From: Metallyticus violacea
Lineage: Eukaryota > Arthropoda > Insecta > Mantodea > Metallyticidae
Assembly: GCA_030762175.1 (NCBI GenBank)
Contig: CM060833.1
Span: 69,534,501-69,598,500 of the forward strand
Length of the DNA stretch: 64,000 bases
Reading direction: 5' to 3'
This document shows positions 35,855-48,388 of this stretch, one piece after another. A model generated the notes under the pieces. That model ran no database searches and had not been told where the DNA came from. It was given only the letters and a program-made list of their open reading frames with translations. The first letter of the stretch is position 1. Every line of letters starts with the position of its first letter. The position numbers and the translations under genes are program-made.

Positions 35855-36285
35855 ATGAAGGTGATTCGAGAGTATTTTCATGCGCTTCGTTTTTACGATT
35901 ATAAGTTCGGCTTGAACCAACAAATGTCTGATGAACAAATTACAGAAAAATTTGCAGAACATTCCTTAAAGTAAAAAGTTTATAACTAGTTTTCAGAGTT
36001 TACTCGAAGAAGAACAGCCTTGAATGACAAGGAGCATGCGGGCCGTCCAGCAACAGCGGTCAAGGTGAAAACATTGCTCTTGTAGAAGTCATAGGAAGAA
36101 TGATCCGCGAGTGACTTACAAGGAGATAGAGGATCTCTAAACATTCATTCGCCGCAGGTGTCAAACATCTTGCATAAATATTGTTGTTGGGTACTCCACA
36201 CCTTACAGAAGAACAATAGGCAGCAACAATGGAAATGTGCCAGAAATGATTCGTTTTTACGTCAATCATAGCTCCCAACGTGTCC
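35855..36285 (+). pseudogene. mariner transposase relic (N-terminal half)
   Basis: From an ATG at 35855 the translation gives MKVIREYFHALRFYDYKFGL and MSDEQITEKFAE, the first HTH of a mariner transposase. Then come FTRRRTALNDKEHAGRPATA (linker with the GRP AT-hook-like motif) and ENIALVEVIGR / TYKEIED. Further frames give IHSPQVSNILHKY and VLHTLQKNNRQQQWKCARN, corresponding to 'IGSGAV..IL...WVPH.LTEEQ...R..WC'. Stops and frameshifts are frequent. The catalytic domain (TGDETW, DNA..H, SPDL) is missing, so this is a truncated copy. It represents a different lineage from the mariner at 37592. Confidence 0.75.
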
Positions 36286-37590
36286 AGGATATCTTTACAT
36301 GTAACGAAAGCTGCGTTTATCGATATGGCTGGGTATCAAAGAGGTACCTGGTGATCTAGATTTTCCCAAATATCGATCTGCTAGTGAAGGTTTAAGGATG
36401 TAGAAATGTAAGTGAAATATGTCTACCAGTTTCATATTACTGATTGCAACCATTTCACTCCAGGAACGAAAAACAGTCACTGGTAACTGTCACATCACAG
36501 TTTGCCTCACCAACGGAAAGGAAACCAGCGTTTGGGTTGCGAGTATAGCTGCTTCACCACGCGCGCATTGCTTTAAAACAGTAAAATATCTGGAAGAATC
36601 GGGAATGACACTAGTGACCACCGACACGGTAATCAATGAGAGCTTCAAGAATTTTTAAAATACCGACTTCTTCTCACAATATGCCATGACTCACGGATTT
36701 AAATGCAACCTTGTTGCCTATTAACCACCATTTTTCTCTTCTCCAGGGTGATTAATTTCACGTATATTGCTTTTTAAATTTATGAAAATAAAACTCTGTT
36801 ATAATTTAGGGGTTAAACAGAACCAAGAAGGAAAATACAACATTATATTATAATATTACATTTAAAATTACTTATTGTTATTAGAATTCCGTGAATTCTA
36901 GACTTTTGCAAACGAGCTTCACAAAAAGGCACATTCCTTTGTTTCAGAAAGCAACTTTACAATATCCTCTACTAGGTGTCAGTACTGCTGAATTAATTTA
37001 GCATACAAAGACACAACAAGCAATTTCTACAACGATTTCCTTTGTTCTGGATTTAACTGAGTTACTTTCATACACATCTTTGAAGTACAGCATTTAATTA
37101 CTCTTATGAAGATACCTGCTTTTAAAAGAAACTAAAGGGCTGCTCGGAATTTATTTCGTCAGGAAAGCTTATTAATTGCTTAAGAAAGAAAGTTTTCATT
37201 TTGAATTTCTCATTATGAATATCAGTTTTAAGAATAAAGCGCTCAAATTTTAAATAAATAAACTTTTTTAAATTCTCTGACATGCAGTATAAAATGGTGA
37301 TTTCATTAAATCTTGATCTCAGATTCAGTTATGACTCTATCAGACTCAGTTTATAACTTTCTGACTTTACACAGAAGGAAGTGGTTGATCCAGTTTTGAT
37401 GATTGTAAGATTAAATTACTTTAGGGATAACAGCATACTTTTTTTGAGAGCTCTTATCGATAATTCATTGTTACGACATTGATGGTGTTCTACACTCATG
37501 TTTCAAAAGTATAAACATTGCATTTAATTTTCGTCCATGCCCACTCATTTCCTTGGAGAAATTCATTAGTCTGATTTGTTGTTGCCTGAT
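36286..37590. other. AT-rich DNA, no recognised gene
   Basis: Two short frames at 36295-36658 overlap on opposite strands and have no motif. The region could hide the 3' part of the preceding mariner, but I could not see its catalytic blocks. Confidence 0.35.
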
Positions 37591-37591
37591 A

Positions 37592-38657
37592 CAGAGTGGT
37601 GTAAAATGGAATACTGAGTAGTGATTAAATTTTTAACTAAAGAGGGACTTTTCATCAGAGATATTAAAAAATCCTTGACAGTATATATGAGGAAGCTTCC
37701 TCCTCATATTCCACCGTGAAAGACTGGTAAAAATTTATTAATTTGGCAAAGAGAGCCTTGAAGAGCACTTACATGAAAATAGTCCGATGGATGTGTTGAC
37801 ATAAGAAAACATTGAAGAGAAAGTTCTGAGTGGCATCTGAAGATAAAAGAAATAGCTGCTAAGTTGGAATTTTATAAAAGTGTGCTTCGCATCCTTTATC
37901 AACATTTGTATATGCATAAGGTCAGTGTAAGACAAATGTCCCGAATTCTTTCACCAGTCCAAATGCAAGTGCCCGTGGAATGTTGTCAGATAATTTTGAA
38001 TCTCTGTCGAAGTAATGAGAGGACAATATTGGAATCACAGGAGGCAAAACAATGGTCCTCTTCGATGATCCTACTTCAAAAAGAGAATCAGTGGAATGGC
38101 GGAAAAAGGGTGAAGCACACCCTGGAAAGGCCAAGATCATACAGTTTACGAAGAAGATCATGATGACAAGATTTTGGGGCTATAGAGAAATTCTGAAGAT
38201 AAGCCTCAAAGAAAGGAACACAATAAGGGGAAGTATTATGCTACATAAATTGCGCAGTGACGTCAACGAAAAGCGGCATGGATGCTGAGTCAAGGAGTTC
38301 GTTTGCTCTACGATAACAACCAGTTCAAATGGATGCTGTTTTCAAGACTTCTGTGGACATTGATGGCTTCCATGAAGCCAAAGCACATTCATATTTTTCT
38401 CCAAGCGACTATTGTCATTTTTCAAAACGGAAATCTGTCCTTCAAGGATGGCATACGATCAATAGTGCATTTAAAGATGTTACTTTGCAGCATTTTGCAG
38501 AAAAATCTGCGAACTATTGCTTTTAGAGGGGTCGAAATGTTAAACCAGCGATGTGATAAACGTATTGAAGTAAAGGAAGATTACGTGGAAAAATGACCTA
38601 TATTTTGATTCTATCAACTAACAACATATTCGGGCTAAAGTTTATAAACCACACCTC
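37592..38657 (+). mobile_element. mariner element with both ends recognisable
   Basis: The 3' end reads aaagtttataaaccacacct followed by cgta at 38634-38657, a typical mariner terminus. The 5' end tacagagtggtgtaaaa near 37592 is a degraded inverted copy. Between them a transposase can be followed: VVIKFLTKEGL near 37630, SSSYSTVKDW, LHEHLYMHKVS-type block near 37900, VECCQIILNLCRSNERTILE at 37977-38036, TGGKTMVLFDDPTSKRESVE, EWRKKGEAHPGKAK, KKIMMTRFWGYREIL, LLYDNNQF, SPSDYCHFSKRKS and GVEMLNQRCDKRIEVKEDYV at 38530-38590. Total length of about 1.07 kb is shorter than a usual 1.3-kb mariner, so sequence is missing between the first HTH and the second. Confidence 0.88.
37620..38596 (+). pseudogene. 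mariner transposase pseudogene
   Basis: At least four reading frames are needed to follow the protein. The DD34D triad is broken. The first aspartate block TGDET appears as TGGKT near 38035-38050, so the D is lost. The second block reads YDNNQF in place of the usual YDNA.VH. The third, normally SPDLAPSDY, is reduced to SPSDY. Ending with DYVEK and a TGA at 38594-38596 matches the usual mariner C-terminus. It cannot encode an active enzyme. Confidence 0.85.
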
Positions 38658-39845
38658 GTATGTATGCAGACTGTGCTGAACATAGAGAGACATTAGTAAC
38701 TGTAAAGTAAAAATTTGCTACCAGATACTCTTAGGATTAATGAACTAATCAGAAAGGTTGCGAGTTATTTATTCGTTACTTTTCCACCAAAAACATCACC
38801 TGAGAACATTGCATACCTCAGCAGAGTTACGTCACATAAGTTGGGTTAGGGTATAAATGCTTCAGCAAACAAAATTTATTGTGTATGATATGCACTATTG
38901 ATATCGACGCATATGACCTATTTTTGGAAGCTTATAAGCAAAATCTATCATAAACATACATTCCCAGCGAAGTACAGTGTAATGTATACGAGTTAAGTTC
39001 ACGCAGATTACAAACATTTATGTTCAACAGCTCTTCTTTTTGTTGTAGGGGTGTTTCGACAACAAGGGTAACTTATTTGTACTGAGAGTATAATGCCCTT
39101 AGACGGTTAGTGCTGTTGAAATCGATGGAACGAACGAAATTATATGACAAGCGAGTACTGGCCGAAACACAGTATCTTTAAATATATACTAATGCAATAT
39201 TTCTTTTATTTATGTAATTCTCAACTTTCTCTGAATTCTTTTATGATTTGAAAAAGACACACTTCACAATATTTTGGTGCAAATAAAATTTTATATTTTT
39301 TCTACGTCTGACAGTTTAGAATTCAAAATAAGAATTTTTACTTGCTTCTATAAAAGTACATGTAATCTAGTAAATAAACTAACTTTTTGAGCTTAAGCAT
39401 TACATACATACTTAAACTGATATTTAAAATATTTTTTATTTATAATCTGACTAGGCTTAAGCGCAGTACAAACTTCATTTGTGGATTTTCAATTGTAACA
39501 CAATAAATGCCTACAAAACTGTTGTGTACGTTTCCAATCACTATATCATATCATATCATATTTAGAATCTCATTTTTCTCTTTATCTCTTTATGATTTTA
39601 AAAGGAAAAATTTTTTTGCAATAATAATTAAAATAACTTCTTTGCTATAGTAATGTATCTTTCAGTATAACAATGAAATGTATCTAAAAGGTAAAATAAC
39701 TTATATCGAATAATATAAAGAATAGGTTGCAATTTGAAATTTAAATTTTCTATAACATCATAAAAATGTCCTACTTTCTTTAAACAAAATATTTCAAAAT
39801 ATAGTGACTGACCCTCTTTTTTTTTTTTTTTTTTTTTTTTTTATC
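38658..39845. other. AT-rich DNA, no recognised gene
   Basis: It contains an (ATATC)n scrap near 39541-39560 and a T26 run at 39817-39842. No coding or RNA gene is recognised. Confidence 0.4.
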
Positions 39846-40450
39846 TGTAACACCCAACTTTCAACACCCAACTTCTAACAATTTAAGTACCAACTTACGG
39901 GCTGCGTTCAGCTCGGATAAAGACCTTTTTAACTCTGTATAATATGAAACTGTTTACGTTAATTTTATATAAACTCTTTGCTTCTGCTGGCTGTATGAAA
40001 GAGCGTGAGGTGTAGATCGGAGCAGTCCGGAGCTTCCCCCCTCTTCTCTTCCTCCTTCTTCTACACTCACATGGAGGATACAGTGCGATTCGTCAATGAG
40101 CAACATATGGTGACCTCTACTATTCTTCATAGTTTGAAAGCAGCATCTTCTAGAAGCTTATACAGGCTGTAGCGGTACATAGGTGCGAGCTCTTGCTCCG
40201 CTGGGAACTTTGCCTTCCTCTCGAAACGTCGAGATCTTCGTTCGTTCTCTTATCACTAAGTAGCACTGTGCTTTCCTGTTCCTTTTCTATAATTTCTCGT
40301 GTTTGATATAAGTGACTATGTTTGAAGTTCGAGCTTGTCCCTGATCGAGGATATCTTCTGACTGGGCGGGGTCCCAGTCTCCAGCAAGACGTATGCATAA
40401 ACTGCTTCTTTGAAATTTAATAAATCTGGATTCTGTGATGAGAGCAGTAG
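39846..40450. other. GC-richer island, possible solo LTR
   Basis: It starts tgtaacacccaactttcaac just after a poly(T) run and contains a segment (about 40000-40390) distinctly richer in GC than its flanks. A polyadenylation-like taataaatctgg lies near 40420. Beginning with TGTAACACC, a GC-rich middle and AATAAA near the end would suit a solo LTR of a gypsy-type element. No matching TSD or inverted TG..CA pair could be fixed. An 82-codon minus-strand frame here has no motif. Confidence 0.2.
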
Positions 40451-43400
40451 CCTTGATACTTAGTGTATATATTATTGTATGTAAACTTTTACTAATTTTT
40501 ATTTTTCAACTGTCTTGTAAGTTTTTAATTATAATTTTGCGTATTTTTTAATCTGGTTTACTCTTGTTATGCTCATATTGTAGCATTTACTCGTTGTTAA
40601 GACAGTAACTATTTTCAGTTGCTTATATCAACTATAATGTATGAAAATTTAAATTAATACTTCCTTCAGTTGAAATTTAAATTAAGAATATATTTGTTGT
40701 AATATTTTATTTATACGGAAATTTATCTTTAAGTTGAAGATTAGTGATACTGCATTAAATTGTGATATAGGAATTTTGTGGTTTTTTCATTCCTTTGGCA
40801 TATCAGATATCATATTTAGTAGATATTTGGATTTTTCTATCATAGTTTGTATTTAAAAAAAATAACATAAGAAGCATCCACCGTCTATGTACTGGGTTCT
40901 TGTGCAGTAAATGGCTTGTCCATATGCATCATGGCAAAGCCTGAATCCTTGGGGCAATGCAAACAGCGATGTTACGAATTGTTTGCAAGGAGACACATCC
41001 CGTAAAAGCACCAGCAGTCGGAGGTAATTCTAATTATCCGTGAGCGTCACATTTGAAATTTTACGTTGAGTTCGTGAGCAAAGAATTCATTGATATATGC
41101 ACAATTCATAGAAAATTGTGTGTAACTGATTCACAATGAGTATAAGTTGAGAAGTTGGTAATGTTGTGGTTGAACTTTTTTCGCCTTATAGACGTATTTT
41201 TTTCATTCCGTGGCTGTATGTGGTATACTGAAGCTTATTTAATATTATTTTATATTTCATGTGGGGAACTTTTAACTTAATGGAAGATATGCTACTTTTA
41301 CAGACAACAAATGTTGATAAATCTCTTTGGTAATTGGTGCATTCTTGTCCTGAAGACACAGTTTTAATTGTCTGCGTACTGGATGTAAAGAATAGAAGAA
41401 ATTAATGTAATGGCTTTGAGGTTACTGTGTTTGAATTATTTAAGAAATAAAACTTTACTTTATTTAAAGGTAAACTGCAATGGAGGTCAAAGAACGCCAG
41501 AGATATTTGGTTTTGCTTCATTCCACGACGCTTAGCTCCCGGAGCGATCTGAAATGAAGCAATTTCTCTGTAGACACGTTCAATCGAGAACTGTCTATCC
41601 ATTGCCATTACTGAAGGAAACCCAGCAGTCCTGTGTGCTTTATCATGATGCCGAGAACGCTTGCAACTACTATTGTGGTTGTAATCGCGGAAGAGAAAGA
41701 TCAACGCCATCTAACGAAAAACAAGGAGTAAAGATTGGCTGAAAAATATTGTAGAACTGTTGTAGAGAATACTTAGAATTTGGAAGCTAAGTTCGTGTTT
41801 TAAATAAAACAATAACTTTTAAGGATATAACGAAAGTTCTGGTCATTGTAAAGACCAGTTGTATATTACATAATTACGTAGAAAGAAGTTGCAAAGCTTC
41901 TTTCACCAGCTTTTACATTTTAATACCGAAGACACCATGGATGTGGTTACATATCTTAGGCATCATAGCAGAATGTTGTACCAAAGAAAGCATTTAATCA
42001 TCCAAAAAACAAAAGCAGAACATAACAGAAAAGACCAAGAGTGAGAGATGAATGGAAGAGATTCGGTACGGTAAGCCAAAGATCCATGGTTCGAGTACCT
42101 GCCGAGGCCACGAATATTTTCTATCTGACTCTGGTTCCAAATGTACAACCCCATCATAATTTAAATATGTTGGGCCTGTTAATGAATAAGGATTTTACTT
42201 AGCGCATTTGGTAAAGAACATGTTAAGATAATATGAAAGCACGTAGATAGAACTAACTCCTTTATTCCGGATGTAGTTCAGTTAAAATTGTAATTCAGTA
42301 ATGATATTTACGATAACATTTATTATACTGGCATTTAAAAAATATGAATATATAATTTACTTATTGTATCTACCATAAAACAACTAAGCCATTGACCAAG
42401 ACAGTAATATTATATACAATAAATTAATGGTGCATTGTCTGTGTTCAAGTGCTTATAATTTTGAGAAAAAGCATAGCCTTTGAATAAAAGCAATCTCATC
42501 GAAGAAAATTAATAACTACGCACCAGGAATATTCTACAAAACACAATTATAGGAATTCACAGGATTTGCGTCGTCAAGCTGTAAATTCTAAACTATAACC
42601 TCTCTGTAAGGTTTCAATTGTAATTCTGTGAGTTAACTTTATGAAATGCCTATTTCCTGTAATAATCGACGTAGAGTTTCTTTCTAAAGCTTTCAAATGT
42701 CATCAAATCTTTTTTCTTTGGTTAGAAAACACCGTTTTCAGTTAGGTACTGTATAGTTTATCTACCCGGTTTCCCGAAATCTAAAGAACATATTTTCTCA
42801 CAATATCTCAAAGTGTAACCAGAAACCAGGAAATTTCTCTGCAAATTTTTCCTACACATCAATGGCGAAGAATGACTATTCATATAGGATATACTGAGGC
42901 GTGGGATGTAGAAATAAGCGGGAAAACTTTTTTATGGTAAATATACTACAAACATTGATATGTAATGTTATTATAAAATTTATTCATGTTCAAAATTATT
43001 ACTTGTAACTATCAATCATGTAGGTTATAATTAAATTATATGCTATATAAAAATAGTGTAGAGTACATGACGCACCCTTAAATCTTAAGTAAGCTCAATC
43101 CAAAGGCCCTTTTTCTATGCATATACATCGAGCACTCTTGAAATGAATGCTTGACATTTCACAGAACTTTTTTCTGTTATACTCGTAAGATACTGTGCCG
43201 TTCCGCTGCAGTTGACAATTATGTAGAAATAGAGGGATAATAATTACAGGCGAAGACAAAACTAATATACAATAAAGGAGCGTAAGAACGAGTTTTAAAA
43301 ATAATAAGTCTTAGTAAATGGTATTTATTGTCAAAATAAAATAATTTTATTACCACAATAAGACCAAAAATAGCAGAATACTGTAGGCATTTTAAGTTGA

Positions 43401-44608
43401 TATCGCCTGCATTCCGGTCCTTCTGTTGGACTTCAGGTACTACAAAATTCCAAAAGAGATCAGACATAATCAAATTAGCTGATACCAAGGTAAGCATAGC
43501 CTTCGACCGTATTTTTGGTGATGGGCACTGTCTATATCATAAACAGGCAATAATTAAAACAAGGAAATATTTAAATTTGTTAATACAAATTAACACATAC
43601 GAGCCAACACACAGTTTTGGATTGAATTAGCCTTACTGCCTTAATGGAGATATCAACTCTGCTACACATGCTCGACAAGATTTGGTTTTTAAATAAGTGT
43701 CGTATGCTAATATTATCTGCTCTAGTGTTACCTTGTGGGGTGGCATTTAAATACATAAGTTACTTGCTCATTAGAGTTCTAAACACATTGTAAGTAAAAT
43801 ACTAACTTTGTGGAGAATATACTTGGGGCCTGAAATATGAACTAGAGCTATAGGAATTACAAACTAATAACTCCGGGTCGTCGCAACTATCGGCAGCTGG
43901 TTGACTGGGACGCATGGTACTTCATTCCAAGCAGTATCATTTTCTGTAACTTTTATGACGTGTGAGGTGTTCTGTCAATCAAGACAACATTTATCATGGA
44001 CCAAACATTTCTAGTTTAAGATCACAACTTCCGAAAACCCAATAAATGAGTGAAATATTGTAGTGGTGAGTTTAAAAATGCCTCTGGTATAACAAAACTT
44101 TTGGATGAAGGAAAAACTCTGTAATAAAAATCAGTTGCGAACATCAACTTACGTGCACATAAGTTTAAAATTTAAAAATAGTAACATAGTTAATTTATTT
44201 TTGGATTTTCGTGTAAACGTCTACGGATAAGAGTTTTTATGTATTCTCTATAGATGTGTGACAACCCATATAGGTAAGAAAAAAGAATTAATGAAAATTT
44301 TACAGAATGAGTTACATAGTTGTTTGAAATGAACTGTGCGCTATTTACATTTATTTCAATGGTGTTTTTATATACCTGCCAGAAGTACATTCTTCTATCT
44401 GTTTCAGCTGTTCCAATGAGTAGATTTCTACATTTACAAACTGATGATAGAACTGCACGCACGTTATGTAACGGACGAGTATTTTTAATGGGCTATAAGT
44501 TTTGCGTATGATCTATCTATCCTTTTCTAGGAAATGTTACTTCCCTCTACCTACTGACCTTGCTTACTCCACCCTTGACATCTTTTACTATATCAATACA
44601 GTTGCAAC
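40451..44608. other. AT-rich DNA, no recognised gene
   Basis: No supported gene. A tRNA-like scrap (ccatggttcgagtacctgcc near 42086) might be a decayed SINE but has no second copy. The 102-codon minus-strand frame at 41402-41710 and others in this stretch carry no recognisable domain. Confidence 0.4.
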
Positions 44609-44620
44609 AAATTCAACAAT

Positions 44621-44902
44621 TTTTTTAATGGTGTTTAACGCCCGTTTTTACTACTGAGGCCCCATAGGCGGTGACACTGATGATACATGAGATAAAATTA
44701 TATATTGGGAAAGGATTTTTTTTTAGGAAGGGAACGTTCCAGGCCTAAGTTTAGGGTACCTCCCCGGCATTTGCCAGTTATGAGTACTGAGGAAAACCTG
44801 GAAAAAAACCTCAGTCAGAGAGGACGGTTCCTGGCAGGATTCGAACCCCAGACCTCCCGCTCACGAGTCCGCGCCTTAACGACCTCGGCCACCCGTGGCG
44901 GT
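44621..44902 (-). repeat. SINE family A (full-length copy, perfect TSD)
   Basis: Read on the minus strand, the head begins accgccacgggtggccgagg at 44902 with A box ggccgaggtcgttaaggcgc and B box gggttcgaatcctgcc, a Leu/Ser-tRNA-like head. The body contains gaggttttt..ccaggttttcc, ccggggaggtaccctaaact and gcctggaacgttcccttcc. The 3' end is ggcgttaaacaccattaaaa. A perfect 12-bp duplication aaattcaacaat lies at 44609-44620 and 44903-44914. This is the best-preserved family-A copy here. Confidence 0.95.
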
Positions 44903-44914
44903 AAATTCAACAAT

Positions 44915-46507
44915 GTATGATCTAATTTTATGAAAACAAATATATTTATGTAAATATTTAACGCGAGCTAACAGATAACGCTTAGATGTATGGAAAAATT
45001 ACACAGAAAACACTTTTAAGTACCGTTTATCTATCTATTATTTCATTCAAAAAGCAGGAGTTTAGATGCATTAAACAATATACCTTGCACACAAATTAGA
45101 CTGAAATTGTTGGCTTTGGACTAACGGCCTGTGAAAGAATAAAGTAGTTATTACATTATAGCTCAACGAAAGAAAAAGTCTTAAATATTTTAATTTTAAG
45201 TTCACAATGAAACATTTTGTGTCACCTTTTAGAACTGTTCGTATTATTGCTGAGGTACAGAAAAGCTGCAGTCATAAACATTCAGTTCTCGATCTAGTTG
45301 AGAGCGCTCTAGCAGCTATGAAATCAATCCATTTGCGGCTTTAGGGGGTTTCTTTGACTCGTAAATGCCAAGCAAGTCGTTTCGTAACATTTAAGCAGAA
45401 TGACGTCTTTAGAAGTAAACTCGTTACTTCGTAATGTATTCCATTTTGGCTACCGAACTACGCACTCGGGGTCTACGCCAATATTTTCCCACACTGTACG
45501 AGCGAGGATGTGATGGGATGAGATTAGAAGGTACGACCCCTATCTCCTTAGGATTTTCTATTCCCTGGGGAAGCGGTGTTAAAAAGGAGAGGGATTTCTC
45601 CTATCCCTTCCATTTTCCCATTTCTGTTAACAGGATTTCGCTTTTCTTGGAATACATTAAAACTTCAGTTTCGAAGCACTCTCCTCTCATTGTGATGCAT
45701 GGAATCTTGGATGATCAGATGTCTGTCTAGACATTAAATTTCTGTCTGTTATTTCCGCTCTCGTCATTAACTATGCTATTTTAGTACGACGGTTTTCTTT
45801 CGTTGATTAATTTCTTCAATATCTGAAGAGCTTCTTAATTTCTTAACAAAAACTCTGCAAGTGAGAATACATGAATTATACTCTGCCGAAAATTTAGTCC
45901 ATTGTCTACGTATGTTTTCATTACACTTGGGATCGTAAGTGGGTGAAAGCACAGAGCGGAGTAAATGACGTGTTTGTTGTAGTTTTTCAGTCTTAAACAA
46001 AATTTATTTTTATTCATAAGTGAAGTAAAATATGATTTGCATGCTACAACTACTGAAGCCATCCTAAATTTCTACGCAGTCTACATGTGTACAATCTTCT
46101 TTTCTATCTTCATTTTATTTACATTTCGGGATCTAAGACATGTCAAGGTGTTGTACCACACCTGAACGAGTAACTGGCGAAGAACGAGCGCCATTTACCA
46201 TTTGCCAAGAAATCTCCAAGTATGAAAAAATATGGATATACATCATAACTGCTAAATATATACACCACCTGTAAGCTCTTAAACTTAAAACTGACTCATA
46301 AGAAACAAACTAAGATGGTTGAAAAGCTGCTGATTAAGAAAATTTGAGGTTATAAGCTTTCAAATATTGCTAATATACAAGAATATTTAACCAAGGAATA
46401 AATACATTTTAAACCAGTGTTCCATAATTCAATGCTCATACTTCCAGGGTAACAGAAGATTCCGAAACCCACCTTGCTTGTTAAATAATCATACATCTGA
46501 AACTACT
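44915..46507. other. AT-rich DNA, no recognised gene
   Basis: A 98-codon plus-strand frame at 45434-45730 lies in a slightly GC-richer patch but has no motif. Nothing else is recognised. Confidence 0.4.
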
Positions 46508-46518
46508 ACATGAATTAC

Positions 46519-46790
46519 TTTTTTTATTGGTTTATTTACAGACGCTCTTTAACATCTCAAGTCATCAGTGTCCCATTCAAATCAGGGAGTGAAACGGCCG
46601 ACAAATTTTGCTCAGAGGCCACCTTTTTATTTTATCGCGCCGTAAATGTACGACACGGGACCCACGGTTTTACTTCCCTTCCGAAGGAAGCCATACTTAA
46701 GATTTTTACGCCCGAAAAACTCATCGTCCTGGCCGTGATCTTGGGTATATAAGGAAAGCATGGCTACCACTACACCACCATGATCGACAC
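46519..46790 (-). repeat. SINE family B (copy 6)
   Basis: This minus-strand copy keeps the 3' end gacgctctttaacatctcaa, the body and the A-box part of the head (atggctaccactacaccacc on the plus strand). It lacks part of the B-box region, where cctggccgtgatcttgg joins directly, and about 20 bp of the body near 46620. A perfect 11-bp duplication acatgaattac lies at 46508-46518 and 46791-46801. Confidence 0.92.
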
Positions 46791-46801
46791 ACATGAATTA
46801 C

Positions 46802-47079
46802 AAAATGAGAAATTGGACCTTGAGTAAGGATGTAAAGATATCTTATTCGTACATTTTAGGACACTTATTTTTCAAAACCATTAATATTACGTACCTTGTT
46901 AAACACGCATTCCATTATGGTGGCACTTGTCTGATGAGAAATCACTCACGTTTAAAATGGACGATGTAATAGTACACATGATATGAACTTACAGACATAC
47001 ACTTGGTTTGAAATGCACACAACGCTAATTTAACAGTAGCAGCGCATTATTATGTGAAGTGGTACGGGTATCTTAGGAG
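46802..47079. other. spacer
   Basis: AT-rich sequence with no recognised content; it may include the 5' end of the following element. Confidence 0.4.
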
Positions 47080-48053
47080 GTGTGTGCCAAATCATCGAAC
47101 GCTCGTTGTAATTGATTGTCGCGTCGCTTGCGCGAAACCGTTTCATTGCAGCTAATACTATCGGCGTGGGTGCTCATGGTCATGTGTTTTTTTCGACCTT
47201 TTATCTGCAGAGCACCAGTTTCCAAACTTTTATTTTTAGATCCACAGACTGGACGCCGGTACATTCGGTGGATGTTTTGGAACAGGCAGAGGACGAGCCA
47301 TCAACAAGCTCGCGATGTATTGCACAGTAATTGCTTGTTTACTACAACGGTTTTTGGCGGGTGTGACAAGAACAACAGTTGCATCCATTTTATCCTCAAA
47401 GGGTGCAAGCTCCCCAACAAGATGATTATCCTCGTTGGATTGTGTTTTGCCAAAGGTACGTGGAAAGTGCACAATGGTATCTCATTTTAGATAGTTTGTG
47501 TTTTTCACTCACGAAGCAATGTTTACCGGAGAAGGATTGGGCAAGGTCAGCAACCAGCATCTGTGGACGGAGTAAATCCTTACGCTAGCTTCATCCGTTG
47601 CTCCAACTTTGATTTGTTGTCTACATGTGGACAGGCATTGTTGGGGATAATTGGGCAATATATCCTTCCATTATATCTCATTGGTAACCACTACCTGCAG
47701 TTCATGGAGAAAATATTTCCTGACTCCTCGAAGAGTTAGACGTTACATGTGGTACCAACATGACGGCGCAGGTTCTCACTTTTCTTATGCAGTTCGAGGA
47801 TCATTTGAACAGCACATTCGGTGAACTTTAGGGACCCCTGTGCTTTCTTTGGATTTTTTGTATGGGGTCACTTGATGGGCCTATTATGACACAGAGGAGG
47901 AACTTGTCGCAGGGGTGCTTGTAGTTGTTTACTCTCTCTCAAAGACAGTGTCTTTGACTGTGTATGACAGTCAATGGCACGTCTTTGTGGAGTTTGGGTT
48001 AAAGTAAGAAGTCGCACTTTTAAACAGTTTTTGTAAACGATTTCAGTTGCCTT
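47080..48053 (+). pseudogene. DUF4817-type DDE transposase relic
   Basis: In shifting frames the translation gives DVLEQAEDEPSTSSRCIAQ near 47270-47328, then QLHPFYPQRVQAPQQDDYPR at 47376-47435 and IVFCQRY. MWTGIVGDNWAIYP follows at 47625-47666 (usual form NVWAGIVGD.LIGPY). Near 47730-47830 come LLEELDVTCGTNMTAQVLTF and LNSTFGEL. These are the ordered blocks of the insect transposase family with an N-terminal DUF4817 domain and a Tc1/mariner-type DDE domain. A GSLDGP/DFFLWGH-like remnant lies near 47865. Stops, frameshifts and damaged catalytic blocks make it dead. Confidence 0.8.
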
Positions 48054-48066
48054 GAAACATAATAGA

Positions 48067-48388
48067 ATGAATGAATGAATCAATGAATGAATGAATGAAT
48101 CAATGAATGCATGAATGGTGTTTAATGCCCGCTTTTACTAATGAGGCACCACAGGCAATGGACACTGATGATACATGAGATGAAATGATATATTGGGAAA
48201 GGATATTTTTCAAGGAAAGAAACGTTCTAGGCCTAAGTTTAGCGTACCTCCCCGACATTTGCCATTTATGAAGACTGAGGAAAACCTGGAAAAAACCTTA
48301 GTCAGGGAGAACGGTCCTGGTGAGATTCGAATCCCAGACCTCCCGCTCACGAATCCGCGCCTTAACGACCTCGGTCACCCGTGGCGGT
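48067..48388 (-). repeat. SINE family A with (CATT)n tail
   Basis: The minus-strand copy begins near 48388 with accgccacgggtgaccgagg, has B box gggattcgaatctcacc and the same body as the 44621 copy. Its 3' end after aacaccattcatgcattcat continues as a (CATT)n-rich tail at 48067-48115 rather than poly(A). Flanks gaaacataataga (48054-48066) and gaaacctaataga (48389-48401) match at 12 of 13 bases. It sits within or at the very end of the DUF4817 element, so it is the younger insertion. Confidence 0.93.

Noticed and set aside
41402..41710. 102-codon minus-strand frame
   Set aside because: No recognised domain, overlaps another frame on the plus strand, no gene structure.
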